From the NCBI RefSeq assembly GCF_008704205.1, contig NZ_VXLC01000010.1:248001-312000 (forward strand): a stretch of 64,000 nt of DNA, written 5' to 3'. Below, piece by piece: positions 53,876 through 62,624 of the stretch. The notes beneath the pieces are model-generated. The model was not told the DNA's origin. It searched no databases and saw only the letters and a program-made list of their open reading frames with translations. Source of the DNA: Nocardia colli (lineage in GTDB: Bacteria; Actinomycetota; Actinomycetes; Mycobacteriales; Mycobacteriaceae). A program made the translations under genes and the position numbers. The first letter of the stretch is position 1. The number at the start of each line of letters is the position of its first letter.

Positions 53876-56188
53876 ATGGCATCCCGCCGGAAGTTCGGTG
53901 GCATCGAGGTTGAACTCAGCAACCTCGACAAAGTGCTGTATCCGGCCACGGGCACCACCAAAGGCGAAGTCATCGCCTACTATTCGGCGATCGCGCCGGC
54001 CATGCTCCCGCACATCGCCGGGCGGCCGGTCACCAGGAAGCGCTGGCCCAACGGGGTCGACGAGCCGTCCTTCTTCGAGAAGAACCTCCCCGCGCACGCG
54101 CCGTCCTGGATCGAGCGGCACACCATCCAGCATTCCGATCGCACGGTCACCTACCCAGTGATCGACTCCGAGGCCGGCCTGGCCTGGCTCGGTCAGCAGG
54201 CGGCGCTGGAAGTCCATGTGCAGCAGTGGCGCTTCGACGGCGACGCGGTCGGCCCGGCGACCCGGCTGGTGTTCGACCTCGATCCCGGGCCCGGCACCGG
54301 GCTGGCCGAATGCGCGCGGGTCGCGCTCGCGGTGCGCGACATGGTCGAGGGGATCGGGCTGCATGCGTTCCCGGTGACCAGCGGCAGCAAGGGAATTCAC
54401 ATCTACGTTCCGCTGGATCGCGAGCTGAGCTCGGGCGGCGCGTCCACGGTGGCCAAGCAGGTCGCGACCAACCTGGAAAAGCTGCACCCCGACCTGGTGA
54501 CCGCCACGATGGCGAAATCGATGCGCAGCGGCAAGGTCTTCCTCGACTGGAGCCAGAACAATCCGTCCAAGACCACGATCGCGCCCTACTCGCTGCGCGG
54601 ACGCGAACAACCCAACGCGGCCGCGCCCCGCAGCTGGAAGGAGATCGAACGCCGGAAGAAGCTGCGGCACTTACGTTTCGACGAGGTCCTGGCCCGCTGG
54701 CAGGACGACGGCGACCTGCTCGCCGACCTCGACCCGGCACTGCCGAAGGGCAATGCCGCCTCGCCGGAATCCGGCGCCGACGCGCTGGCCAAGTATCGGT
54801 CGATGCGCGACCCGGCCCGCACACCCGAGCCTGTGCCCGCCGATCGCCCGGAACCGACCGAGGGCAATCGCTACGTCGTGCAGGAACACCATGCGCGACG
54901 GCTGCATTGGGACGTCCGCCTGGAACGCGGTGGCGTGCTGGTGTCCTGGGCCGTGCCGAAAGGCCCGCCGACCAGCTCGGACCAGAACCGGCTGGCCGTG
55001 CACACCGAGGACCACCCGCTGGAGTACCTGGACTTCCACGGCGCCATCCCGAGGGGCGAGTACGGCGCGGGGGAGATGACCATCTGGGATTCGGGCACCT
55101 ACGAGACCGAGAAGTGGCGCGACGACGAGGTGATCGTCGAATTCCACGGCGAGCGGCTCAACGGGCGCTACGCGCTGATCCAGACCAACGGCAACCAGTG
55201 GCTGATGCATCTGATGCGCGAACAGCCCGGCGACAGCGCGAAAAAGCTTGGTACGGACCCAGATCCGCCGTCCGGCCGGATCATCCGGGTGCCGAGCGGT
55301 CCGGCGTCGTTCCCGCGCGGACTCTCGCCCATGCTCGCCACCCCCGGCGATGTCACCGATCTGGGCACCGACGAGTGGGCCTTCGAGACGAAGTGGGACG
55401 GCTTCCGGCTGATTGCCGAAATAGATTCCGGCACACTGACTTTACGTAGCCGAGTGGGCAACGTGGTGACCGCCAGGTATCCGGGGATCGCCTCGCTCGC
55501 CGACGAATTGGCCGGGCACAGCGTCGTTCTGGACGGTGAGGCGGTGGTCTTCGACGACCACGGCGTCGCCAATCTCGGTCTGTTGCAGGCGGATGCGGCG
55601 CGCGCGGTGTTCGTCGCCTTCGATGTGCTCTATCTGAACGGCACTTCGCTTGTCCGCAAACGCTATTCGGATCGCCGCCGGGTACTGGAGGCGCTGGCCG
55701 GGACCGCGCCCTCGATGCTCGTGCCGCCGCGGCTGGACGGTTCCGGCGCCGACGCGGTGCGCTACAGTCAGGATCACGGCATGGAGGGCGTGATCGCCAA
55801 GCGCAAGGATTCGGTGTATCTGCCGGGCAAGCGCGGTCATTCGTGGGTGAAGCAGCGCAACTGGCGCACCCAGGCGGTGGTGATCGGCGGCTGGCGGCGC
55901 AGCGACGCGCGCAACTTCAAGTCACTGCTCGTCGGCATCCCGTACGAGGGCAGGCTGATCTACGTCGGACGCGTCGGCACCGGCTTCAACGATGCCGATA
56001 TGCAGGAACTGGCCAAGCGGCTCGGTCCGGCCGAACGCAAGACCAGCCCGTTCGACAACGAGCTGACCGCAGAGGAACGCAAGGAAGCGGTCTGGGTGAC
56101 GCCGAAAGTCCATGGCACCGTGCGCTTCATGAACTGGACCGAGACCGGCCGCCTGTGGCATCCGGCCTGGTTGGGCGCCTCGGACTGA
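53876..56188 (+). CDS. ligD: Multifunctional ATP-dependent DNA ligase LigD (POL-PE-LIG)
   Basis: The ATG at 53876 gives 770 residues, close to M. tuberculosis LigD. The polymerase/primase domain is N-terminal (LSNLDKVLYPATGTTKGEVI, LVFDLDPGPGT with the catalytic Asp pair, SGSKGIHIYVPL). The 3'-phosphoesterase domain is central (YVVQEHHARRLHWDVRLERG, DFHGAIPRGEYGAGEMTIWD). The ligase domain is C-terminal (AFETKWDGFRLIAEI, Lys506; VLDGEAVVFDD; EGVIAKRKDSVYLPGKRG). It performs end-processing and sealing in bacterial non-homologous end joining with Ku. No ku gene is in the window. The domain order is the mycobacterial one. Confidence 0.94.
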   Translation: MASRRKFGGIEVELSNLDKVLYPATGTTKGEVIAYYSAIAPAMLPHIAGRPVTRKRWPNGVDEPSFFEKNLPAHAPSWIERHTIQHSDRTVTYPVIDSEAGLAWLGQQAALEVHVQQWRFDGDAVGPATRLVFDLDPGPGTGLAECARVALAVRDMVEGIGLHAFPVTSGSKGIHIYVPLDRELSSGGASTVAKQVATNLEKLHPDLVTATMAKSMRSGKVFLDWSQNNPSKTTIAPYSLRGREQPNAAAPRSWKEIERRKKLRHLRFDEVLARWQDDGDLLADLDPALPKGNAASPESGADALAKYRSMRDPARTPEPVPADRPEPTEGNRYVVQEHHARRLHWDVRLERGGVLVSWAVPKGPPTSSDQNRLAVHTEDHPLEYLDFHGAIPRGEYGAGEMTIWDSGTYETEKWRDDEVIVEFHGERLNGRYALIQTNGNQWLMHLMREQPGDSAKKLGTDPDPPSGRIIRVPSGPASFPRGLSPMLATPGDVTDLGTDEWAFETKWDGFRLIAEIDSGTLTLRSRVGNVVTARYPGIASLADELAGHSVVLDGEAVVFDDHGVANLGLLQADAARAVFVAFDVLYLNGTSLVRKRYSDRRRVLEALAGTAPSMLVPPRLDGSGADAVRYSQDHGMEGVIAKRKDSVYLPGKRGHSWVKQRNWRTQAVVIGGWRRSDARNFKSLLVGIPYEGRLIYVGRVGTGFNDADMQELAKRLGPAERKTSPFDNELTAEERKEAVWVTPKVHGTVRFMNWTETGRLWHPAWLGASD

Positions 56189-56264
56189 TCGCTGAACGGC
56201 AGGCGTTCACCGCCGCCGATTACAGTGATGCCCGGTTGGACCCATTTCGGACGAGGAGTACACG

Positions 56265-56444
56265 GTGGACTTCAAGAACCTGGCGAACAAGGCGCTCGAC
56301 CTGGCCCAGCAGAACGCGGACAAGGTGGAGACCGTCATCGACAAGGCCGGCGACCTCGTCGACCAGAAGACCGACGGCAAGTTCGCCGGTCAGGTCGACT
56401 CGGCCCAGGAAGCCGCCAAGAAGGCCCTGCACCAGCAGAAGTGA
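56265..56444 (+). CDS. 59-residue MT0933/Rv0909-like protein, short paralogue
   Basis: The GTG at 56265 with GAGGAG six bases upstream gives VDFKNLANKALDLAQQNADK, VETVIDKAGDLVDQKTDGKF, then AGQVDSAQEAAKKALHQQK. It aligns along its whole length with the core of the 96-residue protein encoded before ligD, without the Pro/Gly tail. It lies 76 bp after ligD on the same strand and can easily be missed by a 60-residue cutoff. Two amphipathic helices are predicted. Confidence 0.82.
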   Translation: MDFKNLANKALDLAQQNADKVETVIDKAGDLVDQKTDGKFAGQVDSAQEAAKKALHQQK

Positions 56445-56768
56445 CGCGTCATCGAACGGGACATGGCAGCGGCGAAGGCCGAGTGCGCACACTGCGATGT
56501 CCCGTTCGGCGATGCGGCCGGACGACCGGCGGCGGTGCGGCTGACCATGATTGACCGCTGCCGGTGGCCCTGATCCGCCACTACTGTGGATGCCCCGAGG
56601 CCGGAGCCGGTCGGCGCAGTGCCGCGTCAAGCGCACTCCGTCGCGCCTCGTCGGACAGGGGAGGCCGCCATGTGCCGAATGTGTCGTTCCGGCAACGAAT
56701 TAGGCGTGTCGGCGAAACGTCGAGCGAGAGTCGACCGGTTCGACCACCGGCAAGGTAGGTTGCCTGCC
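56445..56768. other. 324-bp gap: long hairpin, possible 36-residue ORF
   Basis: CGAACGGGACAT (56453-56464) pairs perfectly with ATGTCCCGTTCG (56497-56508), giving a 12-bp stem with a 32-base, partly self-paired loop. It may be the terminator of the unit ending at 56444. Within it, ATG at 56463 opens a 36-residue frame with a CAHC motif (MAAAKAECAHCDVPFGDA), which I do not call a gene. The rest must hold the lipase promoter. Confidence 0.45.
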
Positions 56769-58073
56769 ATGGCGACTCCGGGCGGAATCGGTAGGGGGAC
56801 ATCGCTCCTCGGCAGCACGGCACCACCCGAAGCGCCGGTCCGGCGCATCGGCGCGGCGCTGACCAGAGCCGGCTGCGCGGCCGCCGTCGCGGCGGCACTC
56901 GTGGCCTCGACGCTGATCACCGCGCCGGCCGCTCGAGCTCAGGTGCCGCCGCCCGACGCCGATCCGTTCTACGCCGCGCCCGCCGACCTCGCGACCTACC
57001 CTGAGGGCGCGATCGTGGAGTCCCGCCAGACCGCGTTGTTCGGTCTGCCGCTTCCGGTTTCGACCTGGCAGGTCAAGTACCGCAGCTCCGACGCGAGCGG
57101 CGCGGCGGTCGCCGACGTGGCCACCGTCATGGTGCCGATGCTGCCGTGGCTCGGGCCCGGCCCGCGCCCGCTGCTGTCGTATCAGATCGCCGAGGACAGC
57201 CTCGGCTCCCGGTGCGCGCCCTCCTACGCGCTGCGTGGCGGCGCCGACCCCGGCGGCGCCCAGGCATTGATCGACACCCCGTTCATGGCCGACGCGCTGC
57301 GCCGCGGCTGGGCCGTGGTGACCAGCGATCACGAGGGCCCGCAGTCCCGGTTCCTGGACGGCGTCAATTCCGGTCGCGGCGTGCTGGACGGTATCCGCGC
57401 CGCCCGCGACCTGCCCGCCGCCGGACTCGGCCCGGCGACTCCGATTGCCGCGTGGGGTTATTCGGGCGGTGCCTTCGCCACCCTGTGGGCCGCGCAGATG
57501 CAGCCGCAGTACGCGCCGGACGTGCGCATCGCGGGCATCGCCGCCGGCGGCGTCCCGTCGAACTGGCCCGCCATCGCCCAGCACGTGGACGGCACCATGC
57601 AGGCCGGCCTGGCCATGCTGATCGTCATCGCCGCCACCCGGGACAACCCGGGCGCCGGAATCATGGATCTGCTCAACGATCGTGGCCGCGCGATGATCGC
57701 CGCCGACAGCGCCGCGTGCGGCCCGGATCTGGTGACGAAATACGTCAACGCCCGCGTCGACGACTTCGCCTCGGTGCCGAACCTGTTGTCCCACCCCAGT
57801 TTCCGTGCGGCAACCGATCCGCACGAACTCGGCACTCCGGCCCCGGGCATCCCGATGTACCTCTATCACAGCAACAGCGACGATGTGGTTCCCGTCGCCG
57901 GCTTCACCGACCTGCTCGGCCGATACTGCGGCCAGGGCGCGACCATCACCTCGGTGCATTCGGTGGTGCCCGGCCACAACCCGGCCGCCGTCATCGAATC
58001 GTTCGGAGCGATGTCCTATCTCGCGGACCGGGTGACGGGTGTGCCGGTCGCACCTGGTTGTCACGAACGGTAG
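56769..58073 (+). CDS. Secreted lipase/esterase (LIP family)
   Basis: The ATG at 56769 gives 434 residues. Following a polar N-region, the signal helix CAAAVAAALVASTLITAPAA leads to cleavage near ARAQ. The alpha/beta hydrolase nucleophile elbow is AAWGYSGGAFATL (Ser232). Asp and His candidates lie in HSNSDDVVPVAGF and VVPGHNPAAVIESF. The family is the secretory lipase (LIP) type found widely in Nocardia and Rhodococcus. It likely hydrolyses ester lipids outside the cell. Cys pairs (SRCAPSY, AACGPDL, RYCGQG, PGCHER) suggest disulphides. Confidence 0.87.
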   Translation: MATPGGIGRGTSLLGSTAPPEAPVRRIGAALTRAGCAAAVAAALVASTLITAPAARAQVPPPDADPFYAAPADLATYPEGAIVESRQTALFGLPLPVSTWQVKYRSSDASGAAVADVATVMVPMLPWLGPGPRPLLSYQIAEDSLGSRCAPSYALRGGADPGGAQALIDTPFMADALRRGWAVVTSDHEGPQSRFLDGVNSGRGVLDGIRAARDLPAAGLGPATPIAAWGYSGGAFATLWAAQMQPQYAPDVRIAGIAAGGVPSNWPAIAQHVDGTMQAGLAMLIVIAATRDNPGAGIMDLLNDRGRAMIAADSAACGPDLVTKYVNARVDDFASVPNLLSHPSFRAATDPHELGTPAPGIPMYLYHSNSDDVVPVAGFTDLLGRYCGQGATITSVHSVVPGHNPAAVIESFGAMSYLADRVTGVPVAPGCHER

Positions 58074-58087
58074 CGCGCAAACGACGA

Positions 58088-58121
58088 CGCGGCCCGTACC
58101 GAGGATTCGGTACGGGCCGCG
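58088..58121. terminator. Bidirectional hairpin terminator
   Basis: A perfect 15-bp stem (58088-58102 with 58107-58121) with a GGAT loop lies between the convergent lipase gene and the secreted glycine-zipper protein gene. Confidence 0.82.
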
Positions 58122-58132
58122 CCGGTCGGGCG

Positions 58133-58783
58133 TCAGTTCTTGGCGCGTCCGGTCTCATCCATCCACTTGGTCGTCCCCGGCGGCGCGGCGAGCGTGCTGA
58201 GCAGGTCGATGCCCGCGACGATCAGCGTCGGGCCGCCGGCCACGATGGTGCCGATGATCCCGCCGACCGCCGCGCCCGCCAGCACGCTGGCGATCACCGT
58301 CGGGCCGCCGAGGATGCCGGTCAGCCCGACCAGCGCGCCGATCACGGTGCCGATGAACCCGCCGACCGCGGTCGCGATGCCGAACTGGGACAGGAACGCG
58401 TCCTGCGCACGCTGGTTCTCGAACGGCGAGGCGATCTCGGTCGCCGGGACCGGGCGCGCCTGCGCGACGTCCTTGACCACGGTTAGTTCCAGGACCCGGC
58501 CGGCGTCGCGTACCGCGTGCGGTAGCGGGAACTCCAGCCCGTCCTGCCGGAACGCCAGCGGCATGGTGACCACCGTGTTCCCGGCCTCGTCTTTGAGGTC
58601 GACGACATTGCCGACCACTTCGAACGATCCGCCGGTCAGGGTGGTGATGATCTTGTCTCCCACCAGCTTCGCCGCATAGCCGATCTCGGGTGCGACGGCA
58701 GGCTGGGCATGGACCGTGCCCGCGCCGACCGCGACGGCGGCGACCAGGGGCACGGCGGCCGCGGTGATTTTGCGGAGAATCAT
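58133..58783 (-). CDS. Secreted protein with glycine-zipper membrane helices
   Basis: The ATG at 58783 gives 216 residues. The signal peptide is ITAAAVPLVAAVAVGAGTVHA. The mature N-terminal half is soluble (DKIITTLTGGSFEVVGNVVD, LEFPLPHAVRDAGRVLELTV). The second half has two Gly/Ala/Ile-rich helices, FIGTVIGALVGLTGILGG and VLAGAAVGGIIGTIVAGG, typical of glycine zippers that pack or insert into membranes. I recognise it only as a type common in Nocardia. It could be an outer-envelope or pore-like protein (inference). Confidence 0.75.
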   Translation of the reverse strand: MILRKITAAAVPLVAAVAVGAGTVHAQPAVAPEIGYAAKLVGDKIITTLTGGSFEVVGNVVDLKDEAGNTVVTMPLAFRQDGLEFPLPHAVRDAGRVLELTVVKDVAQARPVPATEIASPFENQRAQDAFLSQFGIATAVGGFIGTVIGALVGLTGILGGPTVIASVLAGAAVGGIIGTIVAGGPTLIVAGIDLLSTLAAPPGTTKWMDETGRAKN

Positions 58784-59002
58784 TCGGGTGTTCCATTCTT
58801 CATCAGGTTTCGAGCAGCGGAGAGCGCCGCGCAACGTCGAATCCCTTTCCCCCACTGTGCGCGCGGCAATGACGTGATCCGGAGAACAGCTACTCCGTAG
58901 ATAACTCTACCGCTCGAGCAGGGGTTCAGCCCAAGAAATAGGGGGCTTGTGTCCTTTTCCGAAACCGCGAATCCGGTTATAGCGGTTGGCTATTCGACTG
59001 TG

Positions 59003-59677
59003 TCAATGCAATACGTTGATCGCGCGGGCGATGACCAGGGCGGCCAGAATCAGCGAGATCGCCGACTGCACCATCATCATCGCCTTCGCCCAGCGCGACA
59101 TCGGCATCACGTCGGTCGGGCTGAACGCGGTCGCGTTGGTGAACGACAGATACAGGTAGTCCATGAACTGCGGCTCCCAGTCCGGGCTCGCCAGATCGGG
59201 GTTCTGCATTTGCACGAACATGAAGTCCGGCAATGGCTTTCGGGCGTGCGCCCGGGCCGCCGGGCCGCCCCGATCGAACTCCCAGTAGCCGAGGCCGAAC
59301 ACCACCACATTGGTCAGCCAGACCGCGCCGCCGGACCCGAGCAGCCGGGCCGGATCGTCACTGAGCGTGCCGTCGATCAGCCCGGCCACCAATCGATCCG
59401 CCGAATATGCTGTCGCGACTCCGAGTAGTCCGACCAGGGTCAGTCCCAACCACCGGAACCACTTCTCCTCGCGGTCGATTCGCACCGGGTTGGCGACCAG
59501 TACGACCACCAAAAGCAGGCCCTCCAGCCCGGGTAGCAACCATTCAGGCTCGGGCAAGAATCGATCCGGCAACACTACTTGCAACGCGATTATCGCGATG
59601 ACCGCGGCGGTCGCCGCCAGCCGCGATTCCCCGGCCGTCCGCCGCTGCCAAGCCGGTACCTCGTCGCCGTCGCTCAC
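59003..59677 (-). CDS. DUF1345-like integral membrane protein
   Basis: The GTG at 59677 gives 224 residues. Five hydrophobic helices are visible: AATAAVIAIIALQVVLP, LLPGLEGLLLVVVLVAN, FRWLGLTLVGLLGVATAYSA, AVWLTNVVVFGLGYWEF and MMMVQSAISLILAALVIARA. The conserved stretch FMDYLYLSFTNATAFSPTDV, MPMSRWAKAMM resembles the DUF1345/ion-channel-like pore region, with TNATAFSPTD in a potassium-filter-like position. Function unknown. It lies 47 bp downstream of the EcfT gene on the same strand. Confidence 0.72.
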   Translation of the reverse strand: MSDGDEVPAWQRRTAGESRLAATAAVIAIIALQVVLPDRFLPEPEWLLPGLEGLLLVVVLVANPVRIDREEKWFRWLGLTLVGLLGVATAYSADRLVAGLIDGTLSDDPARLLGSGGAVWLTNVVVFGLGYWEFDRGGPAARAHARKPLPDFMFVQMQNPDLASPDWEPQFMDYLYLSFTNATAFSPTDVMPMSRWAKAMMMVQSAISLILAALVIARAINVLH

Positions 59678-59724
59678 CCGGTCAGTATCGCCCGCGGCGG
59701 CCGGGCGGCGGGTTAGGCAGGCGG

Positions 59725-60465
59725 CTACAGCAGCGCGAAGCCGAGCACGGCGCTGCCCGCGCACACCGCGACGACGATGGCCAGCGCGATGGTGTCGGCG
59801 CGCCCGGGCGAGCTGGGGTAGGCGGCGAGTTCGCCGGTGCCGCCGCGCGCGGTGATCGCCTCGCCGAGTTCGCCTGCGCGCCGGGTGGATACGGCCATGG
59901 CGGCGGTCAGGATGTCGATCAGCGGGTTTTCGGTGGCCAGGTAGAGCAGGTTGTCCTTGGGCCGGAGTTTGCGCGCCGCGCGCAGCACCCGGATCTCCTC
60001 CATCAGCAGCGGCAGCCCGCGCAACGTCAGCGCGACCACGACGGCCCATTCGTCCACCGGCACCCGGAGTTTGCGCAACGGCGCACCGAGTTTGGCCAGC
60101 GCGGGCGCGATATCGCTCATCGGCGTGGTCCAGGCGACCAGGAACGACGCGGCGACCATGATCAGCGCGAACGTCACCGTCTGCGCGTACCGCACCACGG
60201 CTTGGGTGCCGACCGGCGCGTTGAGCAGCGCGCCCAGCGCGAGCAATCCCCAGAACCACCAGGGCAGCCGGGGGAGCGTGCCGAGCGGCAGCCGGGCGAC
60301 CAACCCGATGAACACCAGGAACACGATCATCACGCCGAGCACCGGCCAGGTCGGCAGGAACATCAGCAGGAAGCTGATCAGGAACGCGCTGATCATCTTG
60401 GTGCCGGCCCACAGGTTGTGCACCGGGCTCGTCACCGGAACCCGGCGAAACAGCACCACACTCAT
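59725..60465 (-). CDS. ECF transporter transmembrane (T) component, CbiQ family
   Basis: The ATG at 60465 overlaps the upstream ABC gene stop (ATGA). This 246-residue protein has five to six helices, HNLWAGTKMISAFLISFLLM at the start, and the coupling helices with an Ala-Arg motif (RVLRAARKLRPKDN, RRAGELGEAITARG) that dock on the ATPases in EcfT proteins. It belongs to the CbiQ/EcfT family and matches Rv2325c in M. tuberculosis, also next to its ATPase. Confidence 0.88.
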   Translation of the reverse strand: MSVVLFRRVPVTSPVHNLWAGTKMISAFLISFLLMFLPTWPVLGVMIVFLVFIGLVARLPLGTLPRLPWWFWGLLALGALLNAPVGTQAVVRYAQTVTFALIMVAASFLVAWTTPMSDIAPALAKLGAPLRKLRVPVDEWAVVVALTLRGLPLLMEEIRVLRAARKLRPKDNLLYLATENPLIDILTAAMAVSTRRAGELGEAITARGGTGELAAYPSSPGRADTIALAIVVAVCAGSAVLGFALL

Positions 60466-62588
60466 GACCGGCCTCCACGCTCGAGCCGCCACGCGGCGTC
60501 ACCCGGCGGCCGCAGCGGTGCGGCGGGCCGGGCCTCGGACTTGTGCGCCGCGTCCTCGGCGGCGGTTTCGGTGACCGAGTCGGCCGCGAGCAGCCGCCCG
60601 GAGCGCAGGTGCACCGTCCGGTCGACGACCGCGGACATGTCCTCCACGTCGTGCGAGATGACGATCAGCGTCAGCCCGGAATCGCGCAGCCGCGCAAGCA
60701 GTTCCACGATGTCCGCGCGCCCCTCCGGGTCGAGCCCGGCCAGCGGCTCGTCGAGCACCACCACCTGGGGATGGCAGGCGACGATCGCGGCGAGCACCAC
60801 CCGTTTGGCCTGTCCGCCACTGAGTTCCTCGATGGACCGCGCGGCGAGTGTCCGATCCAAGCCGACGGCATCCAGCGCGCGTCCGACCGCACCGGACCCG
60901 GTGGCCCGCCCACCCCAGTCCGCGATCTCCGCGCCGACCGTCTGTTTCTGTAGTTGCAGCCGGGAGTGCTGGAACGCCAGCTCGACCCGGCCGATCTGCT
61001 TGGTGACCGCCTTGCCCGCGAGCTCACAACGGCCGGAACTGGGTTCGATCAGGCCGGCCATGATCCAGGCGAGCGTGGACTTGCCGGATCCGTTGCCGCC
61101 GACGATCAGCAGCGCCTCACCGCGGCGCACGGTCAGGTCGACCGAGTGCAGTGCTGCTGCCTCCCACGGGGTTCCGCGGTTGTAGGTGTATTGGACGTCA
61201 CGCAGTTCGAGGATCGTGTCGCCCATCGGCCTGCGCCGCACGTCGCGCGCGGGCCGCGGCCAGGCGGGCAACCGCTCGACCGCGCGGCCCTGCGCCAGGT
61301 GCACCACCCGGCCGGCCGCGGCCGCGTCGGCCTCGTGGTGGGTCACCAGCACGACCGCCATCGAGTGCCGTTTCGGCAGTGCCGCAAGCAGTTCGACGAG
61401 TTCGCGGCGGCCGTCCGGATCGATCATCGAGGTGGCCTCGTCCGCGATCAGCAGCGCGGGCTTGCGCGCCAGCGCCGCGGCGACCGCGAGCCGCTGCTGC
61501 TGCCCGCCGGACAGCGTGGCGGTTTCCTTGTCGCCCATGCCGTCCAGTCCGACCTCGCCGAGCAGGGCCGCGACATCGACGTCGGCGGCCAGTTCGGTCG
61601 GCAGGCCCCACACCACGTCGTCGGCGACGAGCACGCCGAGGGTCTGGCTCTCCGGCCGCTGCAACACCAGCGCGGTGCCGCCTTGATGCCCGAGCCCCGC
61701 GGAGCCGGGCCGCTGCACCGTTCCCGCGGTGGGCGGCAGACCGGCGAGCAGCCGGGTCAGCGTCGACTTCCCGGAGCCGTTGTGCCCGACCACCGCGACG
61801 AACTCGCCGACCTCGACGGTCAGGTCGATGCCGGTCAGCGCGTCGCGCACCGCGCCAGGATAGCGGAAGGCGGCTCCCCGCAAGGTGACCGGCAGCGGCG
61901 CGATCGGGCGATCGTCGACCGGCGCGTCGAGGCGGTCCTGGCCGGGCAGCCAGGTCAGCCGGTCGAGCACCGAGCCGAGCACGAACCAGGAGAACAGCGC
62001 GGTCGCGATCATGCCCGAGGCGACCCCGCCGCCGACCCAGGCCCACCACCAGCGCAGCACGGAATCGGTGAGGTCGGCGGCCGCGCGCCCGAGCGGCTCG
62101 AGCTGCTGCTGGCGGGCGGCGAGCTCCTGGATGCCGCGCGAGGTGTTGCGCAGGGTGTCGAACAGCAGGTTCCGTCCCGCGGAGAACAGTTGCAGCAGAC
62201 CGACCGCGAAGCCGGCCCAGATCAGCCCGGCGATGACCGACAGGCCGAGCACCGAGGCCAATCCGCCGCCGCGCCGCTTGGTCGTGCCGATGATGCCCGC
62301 GATGGTCGCCGTCGCCATCAGCCCCGTGGTGGCGACCAGCCCGGTCGCGACGAAGGTGACCACCGTGGCCGCGGCGGCCGCGGTGATCAGCGCGCGCAGC
62401 CGGAATCGTTGTGCGATCAATCCCATGGGCACCGCGGCGACCAGGTTCAGCGCGGCCGCGAACGGAATCACCGTGCCGACGGTCACCAATCCGACGGTCG
62501 CCCCGCCGAGCACCGCCCCGACAGCCAGCTCGATCGGTCGTAGCGGCCCGCGTTCGGCCGTTCCGTCAGCTATCGGGCGTCCAGTCAC
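60462..62588 (-). CDS. Fused ECF-type ABC transporter: membrane S-like domain plus two ATPase domains
   Basis: The GTG at 62588 gives 708 residues. Residues ~15-215 are hydrophobic with about six helices (LAVGAVLGGATVGLVTVGTV, GLASVLGLSVIAGLIWAGFA), an S-component-like membrane domain. Two ABC domains follow: Walker A VVGHNGSGKSTLTRLL, signature LSGGQQQRLAVAAAL; then VGGNGSGKSTLAWIM, signature LSGGQAKRVVLAAIV with VVLDEPLAGLDPEG. The arrangement equals Rv2326c from memory. With the coupled EcfT it should form a complete vitamin/metal importer. The substrate is not deducible, and no riboswitch is seen upstream. Confidence 0.88.
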   Translation of the reverse strand: MTGRPIADGTAERGPLRPIELAVGAVLGGATVGLVTVGTVIPFAAALNLVAAVPMGLIAQRFRLRALITAAAAATVVTFVATGLVATTGLMATATIAGIIGTTKRRGGGLASVLGLSVIAGLIWAGFAVGLLQLFSAGRNLLFDTLRNTSRGIQELAARQQQLEPLGRAAADLTDSVLRWWWAWVGGGVASGMIATALFSWFVLGSVLDRLTWLPGQDRLDAPVDDRPIAPLPVTLRGAAFRYPGAVRDALTGIDLTVEVGEFVAVVGHNGSGKSTLTRLLAGLPPTAGTVQRPGSAGLGHQGGTALVLQRPESQTLGVLVADDVVWGLPTELAADVDVAALLGEVGLDGMGDKETATLSGGQQQRLAVAAALARKPALLIADEATSMIDPDGRRELVELLAALPKRHSMAVVLVTHHEADAAAAGRVVHLAQGRAVERLPAWPRPARDVRRRPMGDTILELRDVQYTYNRGTPWEAAALHSVDLTVRRGEALLIVGGNGSGKSTLAWIMAGLIEPSSGRCELAGKAVTKQIGRVELAFQHSRLQLQKQTVGAEIADWGGRATGSGAVGRALDAVGLDRTLAARSIEELSGGQAKRVVLAAIVACHPQVVVLDEPLAGLDPEGRADIVELLARLRDSGLTLIVISHDVEDMSAVVDRTVHLRSGRLLAADSVTETAAEDAAHKSEARPAAPLRPPGDAAWRLERGGRS

Positions 62589-62624
62589 GGCACAAGTCTG
62601 CCAGTGTGTGCGTTCGGCGCGCCG

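Noticed and set aside
56463..56573. 36-residue ORF with CAHC motif
   Set aside because: No ribosome-binding site, overlaps the hairpin, and no evidence of a family. Kept only as a note in the gap entry.
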